Virus record (IMG/VR): IMGVR_UViG_3300027763_002462
Coordinates: 45,456-109,455 of that record
DNA from: a virus
Reading direction: 5' to 3' (one strand)
DNA length: 64,000 nucleotides
Position numbers and translations under genes: made by a program. A model generated the notes under the pieces. The model was given only the letters and a program-made list of their open reading frames with translations, made no database searches and was not told where the DNA came from. This document shows positions 1-8,096 of this stretch, one piece after another (position 1 is the first letter of the stretch; the number at the start of each line of letters is the position of its first letter).

Positions 1-395
1 AACTCAGCACTATCTAATTGTATTTGTCCACCGTTAGAGAATACGTTAAGTGGTTTCCACTTTTGTGATTCAGGTAATGATTGAGCAACAATGTTGGCAT
101 CTTGAAATCCATACTCACCGTCATTTGACTTAGTATTCATTAACCCGCCTGGGTCAGGAACTTGTTTGTATCCACCTTCATTACCCCATTGGTTAAGAGG
201 AAATAATTTGTTTGCAAAAGATGGCTCATCAATTAATTGGTCAGGACTATCTTGAACCGAAGTATCCGATTGAATGTATTCTGTATTAATAGGGAGCGTA
301 GGTCTGTTAGGGGACTTAGCATAAGGTGTTAAGTTCCTAGTTATAAGTTTCTTTCTAAAACCATCCGAATTTATAAAATCTAAAGGACTTCCCAT
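1..395 (-). CDS. Partial virion-like protein, N-terminal part
   Basis: An open minus-strand frame runs from ATG at 395 off the left edge, so only about 131 residues are visible, starting MGSPLDFINSDGFRKKL. The visible part is polar, rich in Pro, Asn and Gln, and has no signal peptide or membrane segment. I recognise no family. It lies just downstream of the tape measure gene and has its own TATTTAT late motif 15 nt before the ATG, so a tail or baseplate structural role is the best contextual guess. The C-terminus is outside the window. Confidence 0.6.
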   Translation of the reverse strand, partial: MGSPLDFINSDGFRKKLITRNLTPYAKSPNRPTLPINTEYIQSDTSVQDSPDQLIDEPSFANKLFPLNQWGNEGGYKQVPDPGGLMNTKSNDGEYGFQDANIVAQSLPESQKWKPLNVFSNGGQIQLDSAE

Positions 396-410
396 TAATA
401 TCTTTAATTA

Positions 411-417
411 ATAAATA
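411..417 (-). promoter_or_regulatory. Late-type TATTTAT motif for the left-edge gene
   Basis: Reads CCTATTTATTA in sense on the minus strand, with 15 nt between motif and the ATG at 395. It is one of 17 copies placed before structural genes. The promoter role is inferred from position. Confidence 0.5.
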
Positions 418-437
418 GGTTAAGGACTATTTTTTGT

Positions 438-2309
438 TTATTGATTTCCTACCCTTGGAATATAATTACTTTTAAATGGTCCGTTTGGTGTGCTAACATT
501 GATAATATATTCTTTTGTTTCCGTACTATTCCATTTTTCAACCAACATTTTTGTAATCTCTTCTTTTTGAGATGAACTTAAATTTTCAGCACCTCCTTTA
601 AAATCAACCGTTATGTTGAATGACCCTCCAACTTTAACCTCAGAAGAACTTTTACTTCCAAATGGCCCACCGTTACTACTAACAACATCTCTAACTTTAG
701 ATGAAGCGTTGGTTCCTTCAATTAAACTTGAAATTGGTCTGTTTCCATCACCAGTGTTTCTAGTTGTTTGAGTTTTAGTTTCACCTAACATTTGGTCGAT
801 AAAACTTCTGGCGTTTATATCAATTGCATTTTTATCACCTAACTGTGAACGTGTTTCTTGTAATGTTTTTATAATATTTGCTTGAGCATCCTTACTTAAA
901 CCCTGTAATTGAACTCCAGCTTTAGTTAAATAATTTGATAACGCGTCTGTTGTTGAAACGTCTTTATTTGCAATATCTTTAAATAATGATTTTACGTCGT
1001 CAAAAGAATCGGTAAGTGTATCTCTAACTTTTTGTGGAGAACTAAAGTTTTTAGATAATGCTCCCGTTAAACTTGAAGATAATTTTCTAATAGCTTCTGA
1101 ACCAGTTAAGACATCTTTTTGTGTTACCGCTCCCCCTAAAACTGCAGACTTAATTGCCGAAACATTACCAGCAATATCCGCGCTAATAGTCATTTGAGAT
1201 TTTGCAATCTCTTCCATTGTTTTAGGACCTTCTTTTTGTTCTTTAATTAACTTATCAAATTCGTCTTGAGTAAGTTCAGAAAGTTTTCTTGTTTCTAATT
1301 CTCCTTTTTCATTTGTAAGTTTAACTTCATACTGTCCACCTTCACCCATTTTAGCAATGTTTGCCAAATATTGTTTGTCTTCTTCACTTCCAAGTTTAAG
1401 TCCTGCAGCGTTAATAGATGAAAGTCTTTGGTCTAATTCAGCCGCGGCTAGTCCCATTTTACTCATCTCTTTAGCACTAACACCAGTTTGTTGCTCCATC
1501 TCTCTAAGAGTTAACACACCTTGTGGGTTAATCTTGAAAGTTTTTGTTTTTTCGTCAAAATAGGTAAATTGTTTTGCAACATCTGCCAAACTATTTTGAA
1601 GCCCTGATGGGTCATTGATAGATTGGTTCATTAATTGGAATGGGTCTGCAAGAGCTCCTGCACTAACGCCTAATCTTTGAAAAGCCGCGGCTACTTCAAT
1701 AGCACCTTCAGGATTTAATACTTTATCCGCAAGTCTAAACGTTTCCCCCATATCAAACCTCAACATTGAAGCTTGAGCCGCCATTTTGGTTAAACCTTGA
1801 ACCCCTCCCTCAAATTGGTAACGATTCATTTGTTCCATGTTACTTCTAACGTCCGCCATCACTTGTTTGGTGTTTCCACCTATACTACGAACATAGTTAA
1901 CTGAATCTTCTAATTGTTTACCAACTTGTTCAATTCCAACACCAACATTTAAAAATCCATCTGCAATTTCTTTAACACTTCCACCAATTACTTTAGTACT
2001 GGCATATAACTTCTGAACATCTTCAGTATTTGCAACAACGTTTCTTCTTGAGGCTTCTGCAATTTGACCAATAGTTTCACCAACAGCACCTAAATCTCCA
2101 CCTAATCTAACAACATTAGGAAGAGCATCTGTAAGAGCAACTTTAACTTCATTAATTCGTTCTCTACTCTGACCAAACGTATTATTAACTTCACGAGCAA
2201 CCGAACCAACTCTTTCAAACGCGTCAACAAAATCGGCAGCATTTAAAGTTGCCGCATTTTTTATTTCATCTGCAATTTGTCCTGGGGTCTTTTGGGTTTC
2301 GTCTGCCAT
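438..2309 (-). CDS. Tail tape measure-like protein
   Basis: A 623-residue, mostly helical, Ala/Gln/Lys-rich protein, close in length to T4 gp29 (about 590). The N-terminal half (about 1-200) has long heptad-like helices; the middle has Gly/Ala-rich stretches. The last about 60 residues look like a small beta domain (GGSFNITVDFKGG). Tape measure proteins set tail length and leave the tail during DNA injection. The assignment rests on composition, length and position: it follows the tail-chaperone-like gene and its overlapping extension, which is the universal place for a tape measure gene. There is no diagnostic motif, so another helical baseplate or tail protein is possible. Confidence 0.6.
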   Translation of the reverse strand: MADETQKTPGQIADEIKNAATLNAADFVDAFERVGSVAREVNNTFGQSRERINEVKVALTDALPNVVRLGGDLGAVGETIGQIAEASRRNVVANTEDVQKLYASTKVIGGSVKEIADGFLNVGVGIEQVGKQLEDSVNYVRSIGGNTKQVMADVRSNMEQMNRYQFEGGVQGLTKMAAQASMLRFDMGETFRLADKVLNPEGAIEVAAAFQRLGVSAGALADPFQLMNQSINDPSGLQNSLADVAKQFTYFDEKTKTFKINPQGVLTLREMEQQTGVSAKEMSKMGLAAAELDQRLSSINAAGLKLGSEEDKQYLANIAKMGEGGQYEVKLTNEKGELETRKLSELTQDEFDKLIKEQKEGPKTMEEIAKSQMTISADIAGNVSAIKSAVLGGAVTQKDVLTGSEAIRKLSSSLTGALSKNFSSPQKVRDTLTDSFDDVKSLFKDIANKDVSTTDALSNYLTKAGVQLQGLSKDAQANIIKTLQETRSQLGDKNAIDINARSFIDQMLGETKTQTTRNTGDGNRPISSLIEGTNASSKVRDVVSSNGGPFGSKSSSEVKVGGSFNITVDFKGGAENLSSSQKEEITKMLVEKWNSTETKEYIINVSTPNGPFKSNYIPRVGNQ

Positions 2310-2332
2310 AATTTTATTCTGTTAGATATTAT

Positions 2333-2339
2333 ATAAATA
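2333..2339 (-). promoter_or_regulatory. Late-type TATTTAT motif for the tape measure gene
   Basis: Sense reading TTTTGTATTTATATAA, 23 nt before the ATG at 2309. It directly follows the terminator hairpin 2341-2366, giving a terminator-promoter unit. Confidence 0.55.
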
Positions 2340-2340
2340 C

Positions 2341-2366
2341 AAAAGGACTGATTTTTCAGTCCTTTT
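2341..2366 (-). terminator. Rho-independent terminator after the tail-chaperone genes
   Basis: A perfect 10-bp stem (AAAAGGACTG / CAGTCCTTTT) with a 6-nt loop. The arm bases supply A/T runs on both sides. It overlaps the stop codon of the small extension ORF (2356-2358) and separates it from the tape measure transcript. Confidence 0.75.
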
Positions 2367-2535
2367 TATTGTCTTCAATCCATTTATCTAATAAATACTT
2401 TCTCATAAAGAGTGGCATAATTAGAAAATCTTGATACGATATGTTTAATAGTGTCGATAAATAGTAATACTCATCGAGCTGACTTTTCCTATAATCAGAA
2501 GAAAGGACGAAAAAAGTCCACCCCAAAACCGACAT
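2356..2535 (-). CDS. Tail-chaperone extension ORF, probably expressed by +1 frameshift
   Basis: A 59-codon frame (MSVLGWTFFV...KWIEDNKKD) overlapping the last 41 nt of the 247-aa gp26-like gene in the +1 frame and ending just before the tape measure gene. It is open from a TGA just upstream of an in-frame ATG at 2535, so it could have its own start. The arrangement copies the G/GT tail-assembly chaperone pairs of many tailed phages, where a frameshift appends a short T domain. The run GAC TTT TTT C lies in the overlap and lets a Phe tRNA slip +1 from TTT to TTT before TTC. The helical C-terminus (MPLFMRKYLLDKWIEDN) fits a T domain. The position and frame are seen; frameshifting is inferred. 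Confidence 0.6.
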   Translation of the reverse strand: MSVLGWTFFVLSSDYRKSQLDEYYYLSTLLNISYQDFLIMPLFMRKYLLDKWIEDNKKD

Positions 2536-3238
2536 TAACTGTCAATCTATCTCCTGATGGGGTCATTACTACTCTTGTCATATCCAATCTTGGCTCATTC
2601 TCACTCATAAAGTTTCTTATGAATTTTGAATCAGCAATTGGCATCTGCTCTATAAATTTGGCGATTTCGCCTTTATCGGTTGAACCGTTTGCTTCAACAA
2701 TTTCTTTTTGAAGTCTTAATGTAATCTTTGGGGCCACTCTACCTACAGGGTATGAATCAGCAATTCTTTGGTTTTCTAAAATTTCACCATAAGTCATTGG
2801 TTTTAACTTAACCGTTGTTTGTGATTTTGGTAAAGTTGTAATAAACGTACCATCTTCATTTGGTGTTTGTCCTTGTAAAATTGATAATTGTTCTAATGAT
2901 ACAGTTGTCTTAAATGATTTTCTTGTTGTTGGGTCAGTTAATGTAACTTCCATTTCAGGACCAAACGCCGTGTTTCTTAAAAAGATTAAGATAGCTTCAA
3001 CATCACCTTCTAACATCTCCTCAACTCGTAAGTCTGGTTCGTAAATTTTAGTTCTTAAAAGATTTGGTGTCATATCTTCACCACCAGCCATTAGTAAGTT
3101 TTCATCATTGGCAGTTAAATAACCGACTTTGACTGATTTCTTTTTGTTTTTGTAGAATATACCTTGAGATGGTAATGGCACCACGTCATGAGGAAGGGAG
3201 AAATTTGCCTGTCCGTATTCTTTTGATTGATTATCCAT
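2495..3238 (-). CDS. T4 gp26-like baseplate hub / tail-assembly chaperone protein
   Basis: A 247-residue protein with N-terminal DVVPLPSQGIFYKNKKKSVKVG, matching the 'LPSxGxxY' opening of the T4 gp26-type baseplate family (PF12322 as I recall it). Central segments AENLLM-like, EPDLRVEEMLEGDVEAILIFLRNTAFG and QTPNEDGT are typical of this family in T4-like phages of many hosts. It lies between the tube gene and the tape measure gene, where tail chaperones sit. A second ORF overlaps its 3' end in the +1 frame. Homology is called from memory of the motif; a role as G-like chaperone is inferred from the gene order. Confidence 0.55.
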   Translation of the reverse strand: MDNQSKEYGQANFSLPHDVVPLPSQGIFYKNKKKSVKVGYLTANDENLLMAGGEDMTPNLLRTKIYEPDLRVEEMLEGDVEAILIFLRNTAFGPEMEVTLTDPTTRKSFKTTVSLEQLSILQGQTPNEDGTFITTLPKSQTTVKLKPMTYGEILENQRIADSYPVGRVAPKITLRLQKEIVEANGSTDKGEIAKFIEQMPIADSKFIRNFMSENEPRLDMTRVVMTPSGDRLTVNVGFGVDFFRPFF

Positions 3239-3240
3239 AT

Positions 3241-3276
3241 AAAAAATTAACCGTAAAGTTTATGTGCTTTACGGTT
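3241..3276 (-). terminator. Terminator after the tail tube gene
   Basis: A perfect 10-bp stem (AACCGTAAAG / CTTTACGGTT) with an 8-nt loop, followed on the minus strand by AATTTTTT. It lies between the tube gene stop and the gp26-like start codon. Confidence 0.75.
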
Positions 3277-3300
3277 AAATATAATAGTTCTAAATTTTTT

Positions 3301-3307
3301 ATAAATA
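3301..3307 (-). promoter_or_regulatory. Late-type TATTTAT motif upstream of the gp26-like gene
   Basis: Sense reading ACTATTTATAAAA, 62 nt before the ATG at 3238. The terminator 3241-3276 lies between motif and gene, so this copy is less certain than the others. Confidence 0.35.
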
Positions 3308-3310
3308 GTA

Positions 3311-3799
3311 TTAGTAAACTAACACACATCTATCCATTCTTAAAGTTGCTGCGATTGTCGCTAAAGCATCTGTATTGTAGGCCAATGCGTTGAAGTTAAC
3401 ATCTGTCAAGAATGTTCCATAAAGAATCCATTTCTCAACAACAACTCCTGTTGGGTCCAACATCTCAAGGTCAATATCTTTCTTATAACCTGCAGCGTAT
3501 CCCATACGGCCTGTTACTGATTCCGCATGTAAACGTACCCACTCCATAAGAGCTTGTGACGCAGATGGGCCAATTGGGTCTCTAAAGACTACGTTAATTG
3601 TTTGCCAGTTGAATCTACCTGCAACATAAGTTGAGGTGTTCAAAAACGGAATTTCCGTTGCTGCGATTGTGATATGCGGTCTAGATGCAGATTCTACAAA
3701 CCACTCATTAATTCCTAAACTCGATGGAAACCTTAAAATGAATCGGTTTTGACGTTTCGGTTCATAAGGAATCGGCATTTTCATCAGTAAATCAGCCAT
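3311..3799 (-). CDS. Tail tube protein, T4 gp19-like
   Basis: A 162-residue protein, the same size as T4 gp19 (163). It opens MADLLMKMPIPYEPKRQNRFILRFP, the classic gp19 N-terminus in which the 'EPKRxNRF' segment starts the tube beta barrel. Later 'WVRLHAESVTGRMGYAAGYKKDIDLEMLDPTGVVVEKW' matches the family pattern of a polymerising tube subunit. Stacked hexamers form the inner tube of the contractile tail. It lies between the sheath side and the chaperone/tape measure genes as in many T4-like phages. It has its own late motif 32 nt upstream and its own terminator, consistent with high-level expression. Confidence 0.88.
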   Translation of the reverse strand: MADLLMKMPIPYEPKRQNRFILRFPSSLGINEWFVESASRPHITIAATEIPFLNTSTYVAGRFNWQTINVVFRDPIGPSASQALMEWVRLHAESVTGRMGYAAGYKKDIDLEMLDPTGVVVEKWILYGTFLTDVNFNALAYNTDALATIAATLRMDRCVLVY

Positions 3800-3831
3800 A
3801 TTATTTAAATTTTGTTTCTATGTTTATAACG

Positions 3832-3838
3832 ATAAATA
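3832..3838 (-). promoter_or_regulatory. Late-type TATTTAT motif for the tail tube gene
   Basis: Sense reading GGATATATTTATCG, 32 nt before the ATG at 3799. Confidence 0.5.
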
Positions 3839-3894
3839 TATCCTGTTTCAAAAATTTTTCTATTTACTTAAATTTTTAAAAATTGTATTCTTAA

Positions 3895-4722
3895 CTAGAC
3901 TTCTTTTTTAATGCCTCCAGTTGTAGAATATGTTCTTACTATATTATCTGGTTTATCTTTAAAATGTTTTTTCATTACTTCTATATTCTTTGGGTCATCG
4001 TCTGAAAAGCCTATAGATGGTTCTTTAGGAATAAAGTTATTATTAACATCATTCTTTAAAAAAGCCTTTTTGTTTAATACTGCAGCCATTCCTTTAATAT
4101 AACTTACAAAATCATCCATTGCACGGACCTTCGCCTCTTCAGGATTTTGGGCTCCTTTTTCATCACCAAAAGAAACGGGGTGGTACTTATTAAGTTCTAA
4201 ATATGACTTGATTAGTTCATCATCACTCATTTCATCCTCATCAGTAAACGACCTATATTTTTTAAGATTTTTAAGAAGTTCTTCTTTATTTATCCCATTA
4301 TAATCATTTATGATGTAGTTATAAACGGCTTGCTTTAAAGTATTTGGATTATGTCCTCTTGCAGTAATAATTGAAAATATTGAACCATTATTAATTGCTT
4401 CTCTAAAATCATCAAATGCTGGTCCTTCTTTGGCTCTCATTGAGTCGATTAAAAAATCTTTGTCTCCCTCAGTTCTAAAGTTTCTAAATGGGTCGTTAGC
4501 AAAACCAACAATTTTCTCACCTTTATATTCAAAAGGTTCCTTACCTAAATGGTGTCTATGTTCCGCAAAGTCATCAGTTGACATACCTACTTCATCACCG
4601 TCTTCTGTTTTAACAATGATTTTTGTTGGCATGTGTACAATATTATCGTCCCAATCAAATGCATAATATTTCATGTCTGGTGAACCCTTATCCTTAAACC
4701 CCTCTATTAATTTTTCTCTCAT
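3895..4722 (-). CDS. HAD-superfamily hydrolase
   Basis: A 275-residue protein. The HAD nucleophile motif is FDWDDNIVHMPT near residue 23, motif II is SIITARGHN, and an acidic motif IV GFSDDDPKNIEVMKK lies near the C-terminus, so all the acidic and Ser/Thr residues for phosphoryl transfer are visible. The cap region contains a long acidic helix (DEDEMSDDELIKSYLE). The substrate is unknown; phage HAD proteins include nucleotide and polynucleotide phosphatases. It lies between sheath and tube genes, an odd place for an enzyme, so a role in tail maturation cannot be excluded. It has no TATTTAT motif of its own; a GC-rich hairpin occupies its leader. Confidence 0.7.
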   Translation of the reverse strand: MREKLIEGFKDKGSPDMKYYAFDWDDNIVHMPTKIIVKTEDGDEVGMSTDDFAEHRHHLGKEPFEYKGEKIVGFANDPFRNFRTEGDKDFLIDSMRAKEGPAFDDFREAINNGSIFSIITARGHNPNTLKQAVYNYIINDYNGINKEELLKNLKKYRSFTDEDEMSDDELIKSYLELNKYHPVSFGDEKGAQNPEEAKVRAMDDFVSYIKGMAAVLNKKAFLKNDVNNNFIPKEPSIGFSDDDPKNIEVMKKHFKDKPDNIVRTYSTTGGIKKEV

Positions 4723-4731
4723 TTGGCTAAA

Positions 4732-4751
4732 GGGGGGATTTAACTCCCCCC
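4732..4751 (-). promoter_or_regulatory. GC-rich hairpin in the leader of the HAD gene
   Basis: Six G and six C residues form a 6-bp stem around an 8-nt loop in the 39-nt space between the sheath stop and the HAD start. On the minus strand the hairpin is followed by TTTAG, not a full T run. It may be an attenuator or a stabilising 3' end for the sheath mRNA. Confidence 0.5.
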
Positions 4752-4761
4752 ATAATTTTTA

Positions 4762-7700
4762 TTAGATATTTTCAAACGAAGCTCCTGTTGGAGTGATGAA
4801 GAATTCAATGTCGATGAATTCTAACGCCTTCGTAGGTTTTAAGTAGATTTTACCTGTTAAAGTGTTTCTATCTAAGTCTTCAGGTGTTGAAGAAACTGTT
4901 ACACGGAAATCGTATAAACCTCTGTCTCTTCTGATTGAATCTAAAATAGGGTTAACACTATCCAAGAATTGTTGTCTAACGATTTGGTCGTTTTGTTCGA
5001 ACAATAATCTTACCGCTACCGCTGAAATTAATTTACGAGCTTGTAATAACAATCTTCTTACGTTCAATCTGTTCAATGCTGAATCAGCTACTTGTAATGT
5101 TTTGTTACCCCAAATTACTGTACCAACGTCTGCGAATGTTGCGATTGGGTTGATTCTACCTTGATAAAGAGTATCTCTATCTTCTTGAGTCAACTTAACT
5201 CTCGCCTTGATTGAATTTACAAGACCTCTTGTGTAACCCGCTGATGCGAACCAAGGGAATGCAATGTTATCTGTCAATGCTAAGTTTCTTACAACCTCAC
5301 CTGTTGGAGGTAAGTAGATTTGTGTATTATTAACAGTATCTCTTACTAAAATCCATGGGTAGTAAGTTGCTGTATAGTTTGAGTCAATTCCTGTATTATC
5401 TAAGTTGTCAACTGCCTCTTGTGGATAAATAACATCTAAAGAGTTAGTTCCGTCTGGAGTGTACATTAAGTAGTCAGGAGTTGTTGCGATATAAACAGAG
5501 TCAGCTCTTGCGTATTGAACCATTTGAATTGCTTCCTCAACAAGATTTGAGTTATTAACATAATCAATACTTGAAGTTGCAAATATGTTAATGTTTGTAG
5601 CTTCAGGGTTAGCGAATGTTAATATACCAAGTAAGTAAGCGTAGTAGTCGGTGTTTGCAAAATCTTGAGTATTGTTTTGTATAACAATTCTCTTGAATAA
5701 ACCGTCACCTGTTGCTGTTGGGTATCTTGTAGAAGACGAAGCTCCTGCTAAGTAACCTGTCGCTCCTAATTGGAATCTATCTTGGTTAGTTCTATATTCT
5801 CTATAAACATCCCATCCGTCAAATCCACCCGCAAAACATATTGTATATTTTCTTGAGTATATAAAGTAGTAAGGGTTTTCTTGAGTTTCAGGGTCAAATC
5901 TGAAATCAGCGACTCCACACTCGAAAGCAGTTTCACCACTTGTTTGGAATGAGTTAGCTATTGTAACTACAGTCGCTCCTGAGTCCATGTGGAATCCTTT
6001 ACTTAAGTAGTTCCAAGGTTCACCTGCTACAGGTAACGCTGAACTAACCCAGTTAGGAGGATTTTGTCTACCTTTAAATTGTAAGAATGCATCGTCAATA
6101 CCAAATTGAGAAGAGAAACCTAAGTAAGCTCTTCTAACAATATCACCTGCAGATTCAGTTGCGTTTGTTGTTGAACCAAATGGAGGGTTGAATACAACCT
6201 CACCTGGATAATAATATTTAGTTTTGAATTTAGGTACTGGTGAAATGTTAGCCGTTGATTCATATTCTCTTTGAGTGTACCCGTAGAATCCACAAGGGAT
6301 TGCATCTATTGGAGCCTCATCAGCTAATTCAATCATTATATATCTTGAAATTAAAGCAAATTCACCGTTAGATGAACCAATTTTCTTAGCAACAAAGTTG
6401 TTTGAAGCTGGGTCCATATTACAATTTGTGAATTTCTCAATTACAACAGGATTAGCGTCTGTATCAAAGAAGTTTCTAACTAATACGTCAAATGTCATAT
6501 TGTTAAATGATAAGTTTGCAATTGAAACTTTAACTTCTGTGTTAGCTGCGTCACCATCAGAAATTGAAATGAATTTAAATAATCTATAAACTTTATTACC
6601 TCTTAACTCAGATACTAAGAACGGAGTTTCAGGTGATTGATATTTTTCAACTTTATAAGCGATTGATTGTGTATTTTCGCTTCTTGCATCTTCTAACGCA
6701 ACTAACTCAGGATTAATACCTTTAATATAACCTTGGTTATATGCATAGTTTAAAGAACCTGGATAAATTTCTTCAACATATAATGGAACCTCATTTCTTG
6801 ATTTTCCAAAATTATCAACACCTAACACTTTAGTTATAAACTTAGGAGACGCCGCAGATAATGAAGTTTCAAAAGAGAAAGTATCAGAATCTTTAGTAAT
6901 ACCTGAAAGTAAGAATCCTTCATATGGTGAATTTGTAATACCTGAATATTGTCCTGTTGCAACTAAATTAACATCAGTTAATCCACTTACTTCGTATATA
7001 GGACCGTGTTGACCAAGGTCTGCGTTGTTTGAATATAATGAAATACCTCTTGAACGTAAAGTTGCTACAACCATGTTGTTATATTCACTATAAGCAGTAC
7101 CTGAGAAGTTGAATACATCTCCTTCAATAGTTCCTGTATAAGTTGCTCCACCGTCAGTTGTTGTTAAAGACGTTACAGTATAATAGAATGAATAACCTGC
7201 GTAGTCGTTATTAATATTAGCGTCATTATCAAACGTTGCATAATACCAAGGGTCGTTTAAATCTGCACTTAAATCATTAGTATCAAGATTGTTTGAACTT
7301 GACCCAAACACATTTAATTGTTTTGAGTATTGACTAACTAATCCCCAATAAGTTGTTGATGGTACCGCTCCGTAGAATGCAACAGTTGTTGCGGAATACG
7401 ATGGGTTATCGATTATAAATCCTAAATTAGAATTAAAATCATCTTGATATGTAGATGTACTACCATCAGATAATCTATATTGTATATTTAGGTTATTTTG
7501 AATGTCTGTAGGTAATCCACTTAACATAGTAACAGTACTACCCGAACTAGCTCCTGTAAATACAGAAGTAAATGCGGTTCCTCCTGTTGGAGGTATTATA
7601 CCTATAGTTAATGGGTCGACATTGGCAGTAACTCTAATACTCCAAGAAGGACCCGCGTCGTATCCCGACAAACCTAATACTCTTGTAACAAACAATTGGT

Positions 7701-7974
7701 TAGACTGTTGTAAGTATGACTTGGCAATGTATGCCGCTTCATATTTTGGGATTTGTGTGTTTACAAATTTTACTGGTTCCGTTCCGCCAAAATAAGCTTG
7801 GAACTCGTCGTAGTTAGTTATAAAAACAGGTTCGAATGCAGGGCCCTTTATTGTTTCCCCTACTAAACCTAAGGTAGTAACACCGACACTCTGTGCTACG
7901 AACGAAAGGTCCGTTTCAGATGTGTATACTCCAGGTGATACAAAAACTTTTTGATTTGCTTGTGCTGTTGCCAT
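4762..7974 (-). CDS. Tail sheath protein, T4 gp18-like
   Basis: A 1070-residue sheath subunit; T4 gp18 has 659. The N-terminus (VFVSPGVYTSETDLS...TTLGLVGETIKGPAFEP) and the C-terminal about 220 residues (NRLNVRRLLLQARKLISAVAVRLLF..., RRDRGLYDFRVTV, GKIYLKPTKALEFIDIEFF) are the conserved sheath core (Phage_sheath family), carrying the extended strands that lock neighbouring subunits. The extra about 400 residues lie in the middle, in the region that is surface-exposed in T4 gp18, and are rich in Ser, Thr, Asn and Tyr. Its own late motif is 36 nt upstream. Contraction of sheath hexamers drives the tube into the host. Confidence 0.9.
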   Translation of the reverse strand: MATAQANQKVFVSPGVYTSETDLSFVAQSVGVTTLGLVGETIKGPAFEPVFITNYDEFQAYFGGTEPVKFVNTQIPKYEAAYIAKSYLQQSNQLFVTRVLGLSGYDAGPSWSIRVTANVDPLTIGIIPPTGGTAFTSVFTGASSGSTVTMLSGLPTDIQNNLNIQYRLSDGSTSTYQDDFNSNLGFIIDNPSYSATTVAFYGAVPSTTYWGLVSQYSKQLNVFGSSSNNLDTNDLSADLNDPWYYATFDNDANINNDYAGYSFYYTVTSLTTTDGGATYTGTIEGDVFNFSGTAYSEYNNMVVATLRSRGISLYSNNADLGQHGPIYEVSGLTDVNLVATGQYSGITNSPYEGFLLSGITKDSDTFSFETSLSAASPKFITKVLGVDNFGKSRNEVPLYVEEIYPGSLNYAYNQGYIKGINPELVALEDARSENTQSIAYKVEKYQSPETPFLVSELRGNKVYRLFKFISISDGDAANTEVKVSIANLSFNNMTFDVLVRNFFDTDANPVVIEKFTNCNMDPASNNFVAKKIGSSNGEFALISRYIMIELADEAPIDAIPCGFYGYTQREYESTANISPVPKFKTKYYYPGEVVFNPPFGSTTNATESAGDIVRRAYLGFSSQFGIDDAFLQFKGRQNPPNWVSSALPVAGEPWNYLSKGFHMDSGATVVTIANSFQTSGETAFECGVADFRFDPETQENPYYFIYSRKYTICFAGGFDGWDVYREYRTNQDRFQLGATGYLAGASSSTRYPTATGDGLFKRIVIQNNTQDFANTDYYAYLLGILTFANPEATNINIFATSSIDYVNNSNLVEEAIQMVQYARADSVYIATTPDYLMYTPDGTNSLDVIYPQEAVDNLDNTGIDSNYTATYYPWILVRDTVNNTQIYLPPTGEVVRNLALTDNIAFPWFASAGYTRGLVNSIKARVKLTQEDRDTLYQGRINPIATFADVGTVIWGNKTLQVADSALNRLNVRRLLLQARKLISAVAVRLLFEQNDQIVRQQFLDSVNPILDSIRRDRGLYDFRVTVSSTPEDLDRNTLTGKIYLKPTKALEFIDIEFFITPTGASFENI

Positions 7975-8010
7975 TATTTAATTTAATTCTATTGCAGATT
8001 TATTTTAATG

Positions 8011-8017
8011 ATAAATA
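8011..8017 (-). promoter_or_regulatory. Late-type TATTTAT motif for the sheath gene
   Basis: Sense reading CGAATATTTATCA, 36 nt before the ATG at 7974. Confidence 0.5.
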
Positions 8018-8096
8018 TTCGTTACTACTACAAAAAACTTGACTTTTGAATATGTATTTGTAAACGGTATGAATAAATTCTGCCTTTTTTCTGCCT

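Noticed and set aside
2333-2340. T4-type TATAAATA late promoters on the plus strand (also at 3300 and 59430)
   Set aside because: They point away from the adjacent genes; the sense-strand reading TATTTAT is what precedes genes consistently on both strands.
2391-2463. Two more ATAAATA copies at 2391 and 2457
   Set aside because: They are inside the extension ORF and code for KYLL and YYLS; probably chance in AT-rich coding DNA.
2451-2711. Plus-strand 86-codon ORF opposite the gp26-like gene
   Set aside because: It is antisense to a conserved gene and has no supporting signal.
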